Shown piece after piece: positions 24,752 through 38,235 of a DNA stretch of 64,000 nt. Under the pieces are notes generated by a model that was given only the letters and a program-made list of their open reading frames with translations, ran no database searches and was not told the origin of the DNA. The translations under genes and the position numbers were made by a program. Where the stretch lies: assembly GCA_034620365.1 (NCBI GenBank), contig JAQGEQ010000351.1:372001-436000 (forward strand), written 5' to 3'. This stretch comes from Pegea sp. RAD2-039. Lineage: Eukaryota; Chordata; Thaliacea; Salpida; Salpidae. Every line of letters begins with the position of its first letter. Within the stretch, counting starts at the first letter, position 1.

Positions 24752-26920
24752 ATGAATCCAATCGACCCAAGTCGGCATTCTGCTATTATGGGTGCATCTG
24801 GCTTAGATCATCAGCATTCTGCATCAAATTTGAATCAGAATCGGGTTAGCAGTGTGTTAGCTCAACAAGTAAGTTTAAATGTCAATTTAATTGTCTATCA
24901 TATTTTTAATGTTTCAAGATAATTCTTTTTATCTTTTTTACTTTAATTATAATTTCTTTTATGAATTTATATAACAAAATATAAAAATCAAATTGTTGTT
25001 GTAGAAGTCAAATAAATCTTATATCTATTAATATATTTATGTAGGCAACAAAATTATGAGTTATTGCTAAAAATTGAAATTTTGGCATTAAGTAGCTGAA
25101 TAAAGTTTTATTTTCATCAGTAAGTTGTCAATAGTATAGATTTAATTATTTTTTTATCGTTTTAAAATTATTTTTCATCCAATTTTTAATCTAAACTTTA
25201 TTTTTATATGTTACATGTTTCTATAAATCATTATAAATAATAATTTTTTTTTAACTTTTACTTCATCAATAAGTATTAATTTTATATATATATAATCTTA
25301 TATTAATGTTAGCATTTTAAATGATTTATTTCTACTACAAAAATATATAAACCATCCTTTTTTATTGCTCATTATTTCTATATATATTCTGGAGTTTTTC
25401 TTAAAGTTCTACACATTTGTAGGCTTCAAATAACAATGCATATCTCCAACAACATCATCAGCAGCAGCAGCACCAGTTTTATCTTGGAGGAAATTCTAAC
25501 ACTGATCAGCAGCAGGGTCCTTCTTCTTCAAGTTAGATAAGTTTCAAATAATTAGATTTTGAAAATTCTGTAGCGAATCAAGACATTTATAAATTATCTT
25601 TAAATATTGCTAAATATAACTAGCTAGTTAGATTAGGTATTTTTGCTTATCAAGGGTCTATATATTTTTTGGTTTTCAGACAATCAACCGTCAACTTCTC
25701 GTCTTCCTATGACACCAGTTGTAAGTTGATGATTTCATCAAATTTCTTTTCATCTGATTTCATTCACTCTTAGGGTCCATCTAGTGTCCGATCTGATGGT
25801 ACTCCGATGACTCCACGATCAGCAACTGATTTCGGTGTGGGACCCCCTCAGTTACAGTAAGTTGAAGTAATTATTCGATGGGTTAATTAAATTAACGTAA
25901 CTTGATTTAAAAACTACTTTTCATTGTTTGCTTCTCGAATTGATTGTTTCTTACGAAACAAAGTTTGATGGATTCTATTTGAAGGATGTAGTTATCTTCT
26001 TTACTTCCAATCTCTTAATGCTCCTTAATCCTCCCGTTTAGCATCCATTAAAAATCTTCTTTTTTGTTCTGAAATGTTGAGTAGGATGCTTGTTGTTCTT
26101 AGTGTTCGGTGGTTCCGACCTCATTTCCAGCTTTTTAGGTTCATCTGCAGTTAACTTTTATACCAAGACCTCTTCCGTTTCTTTCTTAACTTCAATTTTA
26201 AATCTGTTTTTTTTTCTACATTTCAGGAACATTGTATCAACTGTTAACTTGGATTGCAAATTGGATTTGAAGAAAATTGCTTTGCATGCCAGAAACGCTG
26301 AATATAACCCGAAGGTGAGCTAGCCTTTCGCCATCAACCAACTAGCCAGTTATTAGAAATGTAATTTTCAAATATTTCTTTTCAGCGGTTTGCGGCTGTA
26401 ATCATGAGGATCAGAGAACCGAGAACCACGGCACTAATATTCAGTTCTGGTAAGATGGTATGTACAGGTGCAAAAAGTGAGAACGAATCAAAGCTAGCAG
26501 CACGAAAATACGCGCGAGTCATCCAAAAACTCGGTTTCCCTGCCAAGTTTCTCGACTTTACCATTCAAAATATGGTTGGAAGCGTCGATGTAAAGTTCCC
26601 CATCAGACTGGAAGGACTTGTGCTCACTCACTCACAGTTTTCAAGGTCTTCCTCATCTTCTAATCCTTTCATCTCTTCAATTTGCTTTTTTACAGTTATG
26701 AACCTGAACTCTTTCCTGGTCTAATCTATCGGATGGTTAAGCCTCGGATTGTGTTGTTGATATTCGTGTCTGGCAAAGTTGTGCTTACAGGTCACTTCTT
26801 TTTATCATCCTAAATCTCTTCTTCAACCTCTCTTTTATAGGAGCTAAGGTCCGATCCGAAATCGATGAAGCATTCAAAAGCATTTATCCTATTCTTAAAG
26901 GATACAAGAAGCGAAGTTAA
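24752..26920 (+). CDS. TBP: TATA-box-binding protein TBP (290 aa, 8 exons)
   Basis: General transcription factor that binds the TATA element in TFIID, and serves all three nuclear polymerases. Exons: 24752-24868, 25423-25531, 25680-25720, 25774-25856, 26227-26314, 26386-26645, 26696-26790, 26841-26920; fully in frame. Residues 1-116 form a variable N-terminal part with a short Gln/His run ([12 protein letters not shown]) and two PMTP motifs. Residues 117-290 are the saddle, two pseudo-repeats, almost as in other animals: [57 protein letters not shown] and [14 protein letters not shown]. The protein ends KKRS. The N-terminal part is short compared with vertebrate TBP. Confidence 0.97.
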
Positions 26921-29625
26921 ATGGAAATCCGATTTATCTTTCTTTGGTTATCTTATTTCTTGGGCCAAACTTTTTTTCCTTAAACTCGGTTTTAGTTTAG
27001 TTCATCGCTGAAATACAAATAGAAAGCCTTTTGACAGTGTAAATATGATATTTCCACTTTTGTTTCTAAGCAAGTTTTGCTTCCGTTTTTTTGAATACAT
27101 TTTGATTTCAAAATCGTTTATGGTGTTGTTTCTAATTGAATGAAATTCGAATGTTTTAGTTTCACTACAAGTAGCTAGTATCATCTGCTATTGTACAAAG
27201 TTCAAAGACAAAAGTATCTCAGCTTAGTATCTTGAGATGGTACGACTTCTCGTTTCGTGGTAGTGACACAGGCTAGGTCAGAGGTTTTGTAAACTCAGCC
27301 CTTGTACCCTTACGAAACTCCTAACGACCAAAAGCTTAGAAAGACTTCATTACTTTTAGTGGCTAAGTAGGATTGCTACTAGAGACTTGCAAGAAGAAAG
27401 CTCTCTTGTGTCTTTCACGAGTTGATTTAAAAATCAACAAACAAGAAGACTTGTCGAGGAATGTTGAAGCGAAGAAGACTCCACTGAAAGCTAAAATATT
27501 TCAATATTATAACGACAGACATCAGCTGCAAAAGCTTCAAAGACATCCGATCAAATGCTTCTTCATACTGTAAAATGTTCTTACTACTCAGTCGCACTTC
27601 AAAGGACATTACTCTTGTGAGGAGAGTCATACTGGAAGTTAAGATTTGTTAAGATTCCTTGGTATATATTTGAGAGTTTCATAAATATTATGTGATTAGA
27701 AATAATTATTTAATATTCATTCTTGGTATATAATACATCATATAAGTTTATATCTATTACTAGTTGTTGAAATTTGAGAAGTTTGAATTGCAGCAAATGC
27801 TTTTGCAAAATGTTTTCTCTCTACAAAGTTCTAATCTAACCAATTTATAAAAAGTAGTAAAATCTGATTACATATTTAAGTGAAGTCAATTTACAATTGT
27901 CAATAAGGATATTTTTTTCTTGATAACTTTTTATTGTATTTATTTAGTTTATACAAATAAATATTTATCTTCTTTTCCTTTAAAAGTATATAACTAATTC
28001 AACCAAAATAGTAAGCTTTGAACTTCTATTTACGCTTGGCTGCGTAATTTAATTTCCACTTCATTTTCGTAAAATTTGGAAAGCAACTGGCAATATTTCA
28101 AAACTTTACCGAGTGTTTAAATCACTCTTTAAGAAAGCTTTGTTCGATTGTAAAAGTTGACAACGACGAACAACTCAACTTTCAGCTGGCTCAAACTAAA
28201 ATACTCTTCTATTATACAGTTCAACTATATCACACCTAGCGAAATAGGTTTAAAAGATATCTTTTCATAGCAAAACACTGTTTTAATTAGCAAAAATTTC
28301 AAAATGTCTTATAAGCTTATTGTTATTACTTTCAAATGGTTTAAATGATCAGAAGAGCACATTTAGCTAACAAATTTGTTTGAAAATTGGTTACCTAGCT
28401 TAATTGTTGCTATGGTTAACCTGATTAACCGATTTCATTTGTTAGTTACGCATATTTACTAAATACATAAAATTAGTTTTAAAAGTAATATTAATTATAG
28501 TTTCGAAGAATACAAAGATAGAACTTTACAAAAATGAATTCTGGAAATTATCAAGCAATTCAAGAGTTATCAGTTAAATATCACTTTTTAATTACAAAAC
28601 TATCATCTTTGAATGTTTTGTGTTTGTTCAGTTTATATTCTAAATAAATTGGATAAATAAGTAAAGGATTAAAGATAAAAATGAGAATAATAGGTGATGC
28701 AGTTTTCTGTATTTTTTGCATTTTTAGGATAATGTTGTTTGACTTTTGACAAAAACAGGAACAATCTGATATTGTTTGAGATAAATTTTATCAAAATAAA
28801 TAAATTATATTTTATAAAAACTTTTTTTAGATTATTTTAAATTGATAAATTGTAAATTCAAACTACTCTAACGTAAAAACTCTACAATTCTCCAAAGTTT
28901 GTGTAGAAATGCAACTGGAAAATGCATTTGAGTTTCTAAACGCCTGATTGAACTGATAACGTCACTTATTCAAAAACCAAATAAGGGATAGTAAAAAATG
29001 TCAAAGATAAAATATTGTTATGTTCAGTAAGGCATATCAAGATATCTGTGGCATTTATCTGTAGGCGTGCCCAGTAGTTACGATTACAATTACTGCTGAA
29101 TAGTAATTTTCCAGGTTAAGTGTAGTTTCAGAATAAGTTTCGCTTATTTCAATTAAAATTTGAATGTGTTGATTAAACATTTTTAGTTTTTGAAGCTTTA
29201 AAATTTTTTGTACTTGTTTTATTTTAAACTTAGATTTTGAAAACTCACAAATCTACTGCTTTGTAAAAGGAAGCTTAAAGTAAATTAAACCTTAAAAAAT
29301 TAAGTTGTAAAGTTATTTGAGTAAAGTTATATAAAAACTACAATCTATAGTATAATATAACAATTTAGATGTATTGTAACAAGCATTTAGACATAGATTT
29401 TCTAGAAACAGACTCAGAGACGATATATGAAAGCTTGGCAAATTTTATATAAATACTATTTTAACAACTTTGAATATTTAGCAAAATGTATTATGAATAA
29501 CTTTTTACAAATTTGATTAGTAGCTAATTTATGACAGCAGCAAAAATAAATTCTTTGTTTTATTCAGGGATACAAACTTTTTAATTCTTATTTAAAGTTT
29601 TCGTTTATTTTTTACAGGTTTAAAA
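26921..29625. other. Intergenic; includes a less AT-rich island at about 27190-27660
   Basis: It holds the 3' end of TBP and the upstream region of the FN1 gene. About 27190-27660 is visibly richer in G and C than its surroundings and has short open frames on both strands, neither with a recognisable domain. It could be a non-coding RNA, a decayed coding exon or a repeat. The rest shows nothing. Confidence 0.45.
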
Positions 29626-32429
29626 ATGAAATTAATTTTTGCCTTAGTTTTAAACTATTTGTTGTTTCTACCGTTTGCTTCAACCAGCAGAAGAAGGCCT
29701 ACACCTGTATGTAAATAAAATTATACGATAAACATATTTTGTAAAAGAATAGATAATTATCGAATATATTTAGATTAGGTCTCATCATTGTACAGTTTCC
29801 GGACGAAGCTATAATGTTGGTGATAGTTGGAGTTATGAAATCGGAAGCAAAATTTTTACATGTCTTTGCAAAGCACAAGGTCCAATTGAATGCGCATGGA
29901 AAAGCAGAAGTAAATTTCAAATAACTTCTCTATAACTGATTACCAACAGCTTAATCGGGAGTATATCGTCAGTTATAATAGTTGTGTGATTTAGGAAGAA
30001 GTCAACGATGTTATGATAGAAACACGAGAAGGTTTTGGAATCTGAATGAAACATACACAAAAGTTGAAAATGGTCGGACACTGGATTGTATTTGTAAAAA
30101 GAAAGCAAGAAACATGATCTTAGAATGCTCGACAAGCAGTAAGTAACGTTTTAAAATCTTATTACATGACGATGGAAATATTTGCCTGTCTGGTAGATAC
30201 TATGGTAAGAAATCCGATTTACAAAAAATCGGTGTGAATGCCACAAAAATGAATAAAAAAGTCATTTAAGTTAATTTTGTTCATCGTATAACATTTTCGA
30301 CCAACATCATCTTGAAAAACCGCAGCAAAGATATCTTGGTGATCTAGAGTGATGATTTGCGATCCCCAAATTTGATAGGAGCATGTTTTCATTAAACAAT
30401 TCTCATAATAGCTTTGATTTTGTAAACCTGTTGACAGATAGATGTGTTCAAAACGGCCAATCCTACTTGCAAGGCTCAAGCTGGAAATATGATGAATCAG
30501 GAATCCAATACAATTGTACTTGCAAAAAACTGGGAGTGATTAGATGCCGAGGGTCAGGTAGTTGGTTTACAAGTGTCTTAGATATTTGCATTTATATTGA
30601 GAAAGTTAAACGATTTAAAAGTTTTTATCATAATATTAAATATAAGATGTTCTTGATGCTTTGATGTAGTAATGACTGAGGTCTCCGAAGAGATAAGATC
30701 AGGAACGGTTTATGAAAATAATGCTGTTAAAACTGGAATCGCTGCTTTGCAAGCATGTGACATTGGACATAAGGTCTAAATTTTAGTGGATTTACAAGCT
30801 CAAAATTGAAAACTTTTTAATTTCAGGTTGTTACTGCTGGGTTTTCTTGGAATGAAACTATACACTATAATGATGAGGTGGTCGTCATCAAAAGATGCGT
30901 TTGTAACAACGCTTTGATCACGTGTCAGAAAACAACAAAATCTCGTAGTAGAGGTTTAAACATTTGAATTTATCAATTGATTAATGAAAAAAGAAGACTG
31001 AATGCAAAAAAGTTCAATAAAACTGATATTTGAACCATTTTTTTAGAACCCCATTGCCTAACAGAGCAAGGCGAAGTTCATTTAGTTGGAGCTGAATGGA
31101 TAAAAAAGCATCGATTCGAAGAGAACTTGAAATGGAAATGTGTTTGTAGAGCAAATGCCCAACCAGAATGCCATGATATAGGTAATATCAGCTGTCCACA
31201 AATAGTTGTTAGTTTCTGTGATTGTAAATCTAGAAGCTTTTATCTGGAAGGTAAAACATATCTTCTTTTATACAAATGTGAGCATTTGTATAAAAATAGT
31301 TCTTTCATATTGGGATTATGTTATATTAGTAATTTTTAGAATCTATTTTTCACATTTTCTTTAAATAAATGCTATACTAGTTGCTACTGGTTGAAAGTTT
31401 AGATATATAATCTTTTTCCAAAATCCTTTGCATTGGAGGCTTTCTCGTAAACTAACGCTCAAATAGTCATTTAGTCGTAAAATGGATTTTATTTTCTTAT
31501 CTCTTACCAAGTTTAAGTTTTTTTTTTCGAAATCATTTAAATTGAAGAAACAATAAATAAACTAGTTAAAAGAAAAACTTTTTAAATCTACAAATTAGGT
31601 ACATGTTCTGACCCAACAGCTCCTCGAAATGGTGCCATGCTGTGTATAGTTGCTCAAACCTTATTCGTTGGACAGACAAACAAATATTGTCAAACTCTAT
31701 GTGACCTGGTCAGTTTATTCAAATCTACTTGATAAAAATTTCATTTATTACTTTTAGGGATATGCTACTTTATCACCTAAAAGGAACAGGCCCTACGAAG
31801 TCTGTGGAAGACTGAACAGCCATAGATGGGATGTAGGATTCTTTTCAAATCCTCTTCTAATTGCTAAATGTGAGTTATTAAATCATTTATCTGTAAGATA
31901 ATTGAATTACTTGAATGGAAGCAACACAAAAAATTACAGTTTTTTGAAAAATTTTGATTTTTTTACCTAACTTTCTAAAACTTATTCAATTTACTACTAA
32001 TTAACCAATGAATATTTGGTAATCCAACTAATAATTTATAAGTTAAATAAAAATTAAACAAATTGTCAGAGATACTTAAAAGTTTTGAGATCGAAATTTT
32101 GTAGCAATTTGTATTTAGGTGTACCGTCTGTTAGAAGAAGCCGTTATAAGCTTCAAGGGAAATGTAGATCTTCAAGTGATGAATCTATTGAAGAGGTAAC
32201 TTTGATAAAGAAATAATAAAATTACAAATACTAAGAAATAACAAGCTGCTTAAAAACTAAACTTCCTTCAAATGAACAAGTTCTTTCTAAACTAGAAATA
32301 ATTTCCTTCAAATTATATCTGTGGTTTGAGATAATTGCTATTCAGGTGAAGAGCAGCTTCATGAGCTTACTTCAAAGAAGAGGACTCTGCAGATACGGAT
32401 GTAGGATCGATTCGTTTAGATGTGGATAA
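29626..32429 (+). CDS. Secreted protein with five FN1-like modules and a sushi-like module (409 aa)
   Basis: Exons: 29626-29706, 29774-29909, 29995-30138, 30438-30557, 30670-30773, 30827-30953, 31047-31181, 31599-31708, 31758-31869, 32119-32195, 32346-32429; in frame throughout. A signal peptide covers about residues 1-20 (hydrophobic to FASTS). Five modules follow with the fibronectin type I pattern C-x3-G-x2-Y-x2-G-x2-W-x(9-12)-C-x-C-x(7)-C. The clearest are C33/C57/C59/C67 and C123/C147/C149/C157. Each module lies between phase-1 introns, as shuffled extracellular modules do. Residues about 284-365 look like one CCP/sushi domain (C-x-DP...NG...G...C...C...W...C). The tail is basic and Cys-containing. 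Reading through the intron after 31181 gives an alternative C terminus ending at 31339. No homologue is recognised; an extracellular binding role is inferred. Confidence 0.8.
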
Positions 32430-32494
32430 TTAATTATTTCCAAGCTACATTCTTTAAACTATTGTTAATATTCTAAATTTAGTTCTTGAAGTTG

Positions 32495-32500
32495 AATAAA
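32495..32500 (+). promoter_or_regulatory. Poly(A) signal AATAAA of the FN1-module gene
   Basis: A canonical hexamer lies 66 nt after the stop codon, and a second AATAAA follows about 12 nt later. Confidence 0.5.
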
Positions 32501-32890
32501 TCATTGAATAAATTCTTTTATAGTTTCAAGTGAAAAGCTTAGATGTATAAATACAATTTCTTGTTTCGATCTTTTAATTAATAAAAATGAAATTAGTTTC
32601 TTCGATCAAATAGTTATCTTAAAACCCTCAAAAATCTTCTACTGTTTCGCAACTTAATTTTTTGATGTTGTTAACTTAAAACTACAGTTAGGTAAATAAT
32701 GAGTCAGTAGCAAATATCTAAAGAAGAAGTAGATAAAAGATGAGGGGAAAAGTGAAAGAAAAATTTGCAAAAATAGTTTCAAAAGAGATAAAAGATTTAA
32801 AAATATAATCTAAAAAGTCAGAAAATAAAAGTAGAAAAATTTGTTCAAAAAATTAGATAAAAAATATTCATCAAATTAATAGTTTAAAAA

Positions 32891-35800
32891 TTAGTCTTCC
32901 AAACGGGCTACTTGAGGTGTAGTGTAAGCGACTCTACCACTAGAAGACGCTGTTGCTAGTCGTTGTAACCAATTAATAGGAGCAGAAGATGGAAGTTTGG
33001 GAGGTTTGCTGAGCTCATAAAGATTCACAGTTGTCGCTTTCTGTAGAAGAAAGTTAAATAAAAAATTGTAAAATATCAGATGCCAAGTTGAGACCGTTCT
33101 TTCATGCAAGGGAGGAAGCTGAAAGATTGATGGAGGTTGAGTCAAGCGTGGATTACAACTGCCATCATGGAATCGAAGTCTTGCTTTAGAATCGAAAACA
33201 TTTTTTATTCTTGTTGTTGGCATAAAGATTGCTGGTAAGATAGTTTGGTCGGCGAGGTTGTAATCAGTTCGTTGCAGTCTGTAAACTCATTTTTGAGACT
33301 TTTAAAATCTTTTTCTGATTCATTACTTGTATTGCGATTGAAGCTTCTTTTCAATGTTTAAAGCGATCTCAGTTCGGATTCTAGCTTCAATTTTTTGTCG
33401 CTTTTTAATCAGTTCATCAGTTAACAACGTCATTCGCTGCCAAACCTACAAAAAAATCAATTAATCAAAATAGAAATCATTTCTTGAGATCTATTACATC
33501 TTGGGGTAAGTTTGAACCCCAGTCAGGCAAACCTGCTACTGTTTGCCTTTTATTTTTAAAACCTCGCTTAGAAGATTCAACTGTGATGAGTAAAGACTCT
33601 AGAAGAAACAAGTATTGATGAAAAGTCAAAATTAATTGATAGTAATTAGCAAAACCGACCATCCGGTACATCAGTAGTTTCAACTCGCTTCCTTACTTCA
33701 GGGTGTTCAGCTGGTTGTGTTTCCTGAGAATGAAACTTTAAAAGAGATATTTTTTTTGTGAATTATTGGATTACTTGTTGGATGCAAGCATCTTGTTGAA
33801 GTTGATGTAGTTGTTGAAGTATTTCTTTCAGTTTATTCTCATAGTCTTGATGGACCTCATCTAATTCTAATTTATGTTTATCTCTCATTTTTATGATTTC
33901 TTCTTCTGATATATATGTGTCTTGTGTTTCCTGAGATTAAAACTCAATTTTAAAGCGTAACTTGTAACTAAATAATTGCATCAATAATAACAAGTGTTCC
34001 TATTTCTACTTTTTGATGCAACAACTTACAACAATCACAATATTTTCACGATTATTCATCGGAATCGGAGAGGTTGATACATTCACTTTCTCCATCTTTT
34101 CTAAAAGTCTTTGCACCTCTATTTTTGAAGTTGTTTGCAAATCGATTCCTGAAAAGTTGATATAACTGATATTGACAAAAATGGATTTTTTTTAAATTTG
34201 TTTATTGGAGGAAAACACTGATAAATTAAGATCAAAATCTTGAGAGGAATTAGCTTAATGAGCTAACCTGTCAGATGATGAATTAACTTTTCAAAACTTT
34301 CAGTATTTGAACTTTTTTCGACAACTTTTGAGTTTTCTTCTTTTATCCAATATACAGCTATGGGTAGAGACTTAATTAAAAGGTTTCCACCTATAGATAT
34401 TCAACAAGATTAAAAATCAAAGAATGTTTGTGAATGATGAACATTTTTAAATTAAATAATTCCTTCTTACCTTGAATAGGCAGGTCAATTATTTCACTTT
34501 TTTTCATTTGGTTTTCAAATCCATCAACCTTTTCAATTGAATTGTTGGAAATATTTTTAGTGAAAGTCTGAAACAATGCAAGAAGTAAAAAAACAACTTA
34601 AGCAGAAAAATATTTACAGCAGATGAACTTAATATCTTCCAATCCAAACTTGCATTTCCTAATGACTTGTTATTCTCACTGACTGAGATTTTTATCTGTT
34701 TCAAAAAAATTCTGAAAATAGACAGATGAATATAAGATCACAAAACCTCTTTCTTTTGATCATCAACATCAAGAATAACATCTTGGAAGTTATTACGATC
34801 AATTTTTTCAACTTTCTTCTTTTCTGGGTTGTCCATAAATTTTTTTGAAAGCTCATCATCAAAAAACTTTAGTTTTTTAGGTCTTCTTCGTGAACCTTGG
34901 GAAGATTTAATTTGAAAAACTAAACTAATAAAAGAATCAAAAATACTTTTTGCCAAGCTACTGGAGTTTTGTGAAAACTTCGATTTTAGCTCTAAGTTGT
35001 TTCCATTCTGTTAAAAAAGAAAGATTAAAAGATTTTGTGAAAGATCGTTTAGTCTTACATCTTGTACTAAACTCAACGAAGATTTAAAAGATTTCGGGAA
35101 CGTAGAAGTGGAAACTTGTTGGCTCCCGGATTCGATTGTGTAGTTGATCTTACCTCTTTGATTGTCTGTTTCAGGAAATTTAGTTTGAAACAAACTTTGA
35201 GATTTAGATTTACTGCAAAGTTGAGATGAGGAGTAAATTCGAATCCCTACTCGATGGTGGATGTCTAGATCACCAGTCCAAGTATTTTTATCTTCACAAA
35301 TTGGTTTGATTTGTTGAACTGTGAACATCTCATGATCATTTGTGGATCCTGTGCTCATCAAGTCACCGAGCTGGATTAAAAAAAAATTGATTTGAGAGAA
35401 ATCTTTTCAAGATCTCGACCTCTGAGTCATCAGGTGTGTAAATAATTTCACGATCAATGTTGAACATCCCTTCACTGGTAACGCTTGTTCTAACTTTTCT
35501 ATCTTCTACAAATATACGAAGTTTTGTTGTTTTTCAAAGTGATAGTGGAATCTAATTTTTTCAATTCGCTGATTAAAAATATCATAGCAAAATTAAATCA
35601 TTTTATGAGACACAAAAAGAAAGATCGAAAAGTATTGTTACCAAAAGATGTAATCTGCTCTTCAGAGTTGTTACAGAAGTCATTTTTTAGTTGAGCCAAA
35701 CTAACCCTACAACAAACTACATTTAAAAAAAACGTTTATAAATAACTCACCTATTTTCTTACCCTTGTTGCAATTTCTTTTTCATGACTCTTACAGCAAA

Positions 35801-36626
35801 TTTCCATTTTCTATTTCCTGAGTCGCTAGAATTTAAAACAACCTGAATAAAAGTGATTGTGAAAAATATAGTTTTTTATTTAAATAATTCAACTTTTGTG
35901 AAAGCTTTCCCCCAGTTTATTACAGATTTTTCTTTGTCTAGTTCTGCAGCATTTTTTTCATTTTTGTTCAAACGTTTTAATGCAATATTCAGTTGTCTTT
36001 CCTTTGATTCATAATCTGTTGAAAAATTGTAACAGAATATTATCGATTTTTCTTTTGATTTTAGTTTATATAAAAACTATTTATTTTTATCAAGTTTTAT
36101 TTCAAAATTGTCTTTACTTGAATGAATCTTTTTCAAATTTTCTTTTCTGGTCTTCCAAGGAACAGAGAACAAATTGACTAGTCGGATCAGTTCTTGAAGA
36201 GGTGTATCTACATCTGTGATTCTAATTTAACAACCAACAAATTTAAACTATTTAAAATCAACTTTGTCTCAACTTACGATCTAAATAATTTAGAAACAGT
36301 CAAAAGTAAGGACATGAGGAGGCTAGGAGGAAGATTTTGCTCCAAAAGTATATCTTTTAATTCCAAAAGATCACTAAATGCTGATCTCAATAAATTGAAC
36401 CCTACTAGAACTCCTGGACACCAAAATATTTAATTTTATAAAAAACTTTTTGATGTTTTCATCAAATTTTCATCTTACCATCACAAAGATTATCAAATTG
36501 GTTTTTTTCTTCCAACTCTTTGTCGTGTTGAGACCTGAGCATTCGTTTTTGCTCTTCCATAAACTCTTCATCAATTTCATCGTCCTCATCTTCTTCAATG
36601 ACTATCAATTTTTTTGATTTTATCAT
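32891..36626 (-). CDS. Unrecognised coiled-coil protein with acidic N terminus (824 aa, 19 exons)
   Basis: Exons 5'->3': 36626-36479, 36413-36278, 36221-36118, 36015-35924, 35842-35763, 35706-35642, 35505-35420, 35370-35059, 35007-34747, 34695-34618, 34567-34471, 34390-34268, 34148-34030, 33930-33775, 33723-33660, 33598-33498, 33445-33327, 33278-33095, 33040-32891. All 18 junctions keep frame. The N terminus is acidic (EEDEDDEIDEEF), then helical and Leu-rich. Two heptad-like coiled-coil segments follow: EEEIIKMRDKHKLELDEV...LKEILQQLHQLQQD, and one around LIKKRQKIEARIRTEIALNIEKKL. A conserved-looking C terminus follows (MPTTRIKNVF, TQPPSIFQLPP, INWLQRL). There is no signal peptide or membrane segment. 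I do not recognise it and give no function. It is convergent with the FN1 gene, 461 nt apart. Confidence 0.8.
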
Positions 36627-38235
36627 TTTATTTTAAGTAATTTTTGGGAATAATCTTGTTCATAAAACTCAAATTTAACAAAAAATAGAAAATTTTGATT
36701 TTTTAAAGTGAGATTCAAGAAAGTAAAAGAAAGTTTTTATATCAAATAGAGATCAAAATATTTCTAAGTTTCATTTTTATGTAAACTTTAGTCTAAAAAT
36801 ACTTTATGTAATAAATAAAAACTGTTTGTACTTTCTACTAAACTGATAAAGTTTGTTTCTAATCTTAAATCCTGAAAATAAAAAAATTCTTTCATTTTTG
36901 ATTCATAAATTTTCTTTTAGTAAATAAATTCCATAAATAAAATTTTTGTATGATTAGATTTAAGTAATATGATAAGAAACTCCGACATATAATTAATAAT
37001 TTTTTCTCTTAACATTTACAAATTATTTATTTTTGTTGGTGAAATCAATAAGTTTTTATTTATCAAACACGTGATTGACTGAAGCAACCCTAAACCATTG
37101 GTAACGCCATAAAAACACTATAAGTAAAAAAGAATAATTAAGTTTATTAATGATTAAAATATCTTTTTAATGGATAAAAACTAAATAGATCATGAAAAAA
37201 TTCGATATAAAGAATTATTAAAATTAAAAAAGGATTTCTTAACATACATAATTCTACTTTTAAGCTTTAAAAGCTGTTCTTTTATAAATATAAGCAGGTA
37301 AGGTTTTACGATTATGAAATTACTGATACAATGGTATATGATATAGAAAAACTATACAATAATATAAATTCATTTCAGAATGCTAACTAGACAATTCGTA
37401 AATAATATATCTTTGCTTATGTCATATCAAAAGAGTAGGAAATAAGTTAAACTGTTATTTAAATTATCTAAGTGTATGTTCTGAAGATATTCAACAAATA
37501 AAATGTTTCAAATAAATTTATCAGTTTTCTAACTACAGTTTAAGCCTTTTCTTGGGGTCCAAGCAGTATGAGTTCACGATATTAGTTTCATATATTAGGA
37601 AGTTATATTTATATATTCAAGCAAAAATATTCTATAAGATAGTTTACAACTGTATAAGCTTAGATGAAGGTTTAGCAGTTTTCTTTCTAAAGCCAATTAT
37701 TTGTTGTTTAGCTTTTAAAAAAATCTAAATTTATCAAATATTTTTAGGTATTCAAAATTTATCCATAAATTTCAAATGATTTAAAATATTATCATTGTTT
37801 TGTTATAAAAAATTTGACATAAAATCAACTTACAGAGAAATAAAAACTGAAATTGTGATGGATAGCTACTTGAAAATCGTTCATCAAAGTTGACACTAAG
37901 CAAACATTAAACTTAAAAATCACTAAAAATTTTAGCTGATTTATTTTATTGCAATAAATAACTAAAAAGAGAAATAAAGTTGATATATTATACAATAAAC
38001 ATGTCATAGAAAGTAATTACAGAAAATTTACTTTACTAAAAACTGTAATTTAATATTCCTAAATTTGACTAAACTAAACACCATGAATATATATCAAAAA
38101 ACTGTGTACGAAAATATTATATAAACTTTCAAAAGTAATTAAATTTGAACAAAATTGTTTTGAATTTAAAATATTCTACAATTCAGTGTTGGGCGTGAAA
38201 ATTGAATTAACAAAAAGATTGAGCCAGCAGAAGTT
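36627..38235. other. Intergenic between two minus-strand genes
   Basis: AT-rich, about 1.6 kb. It holds the upstream region of the coiled-coil gene and the 3' end of UGGT. No further genes or repeats seen. Confidence 0.5.

Noticed and set aside
33481-33540. tRNA-like GGGGTTCAAAC on the minus strand
   Set aside because: No cloverleaf can be built around it, and the sequence encodes part of exon 16 of the coiled-coil gene.
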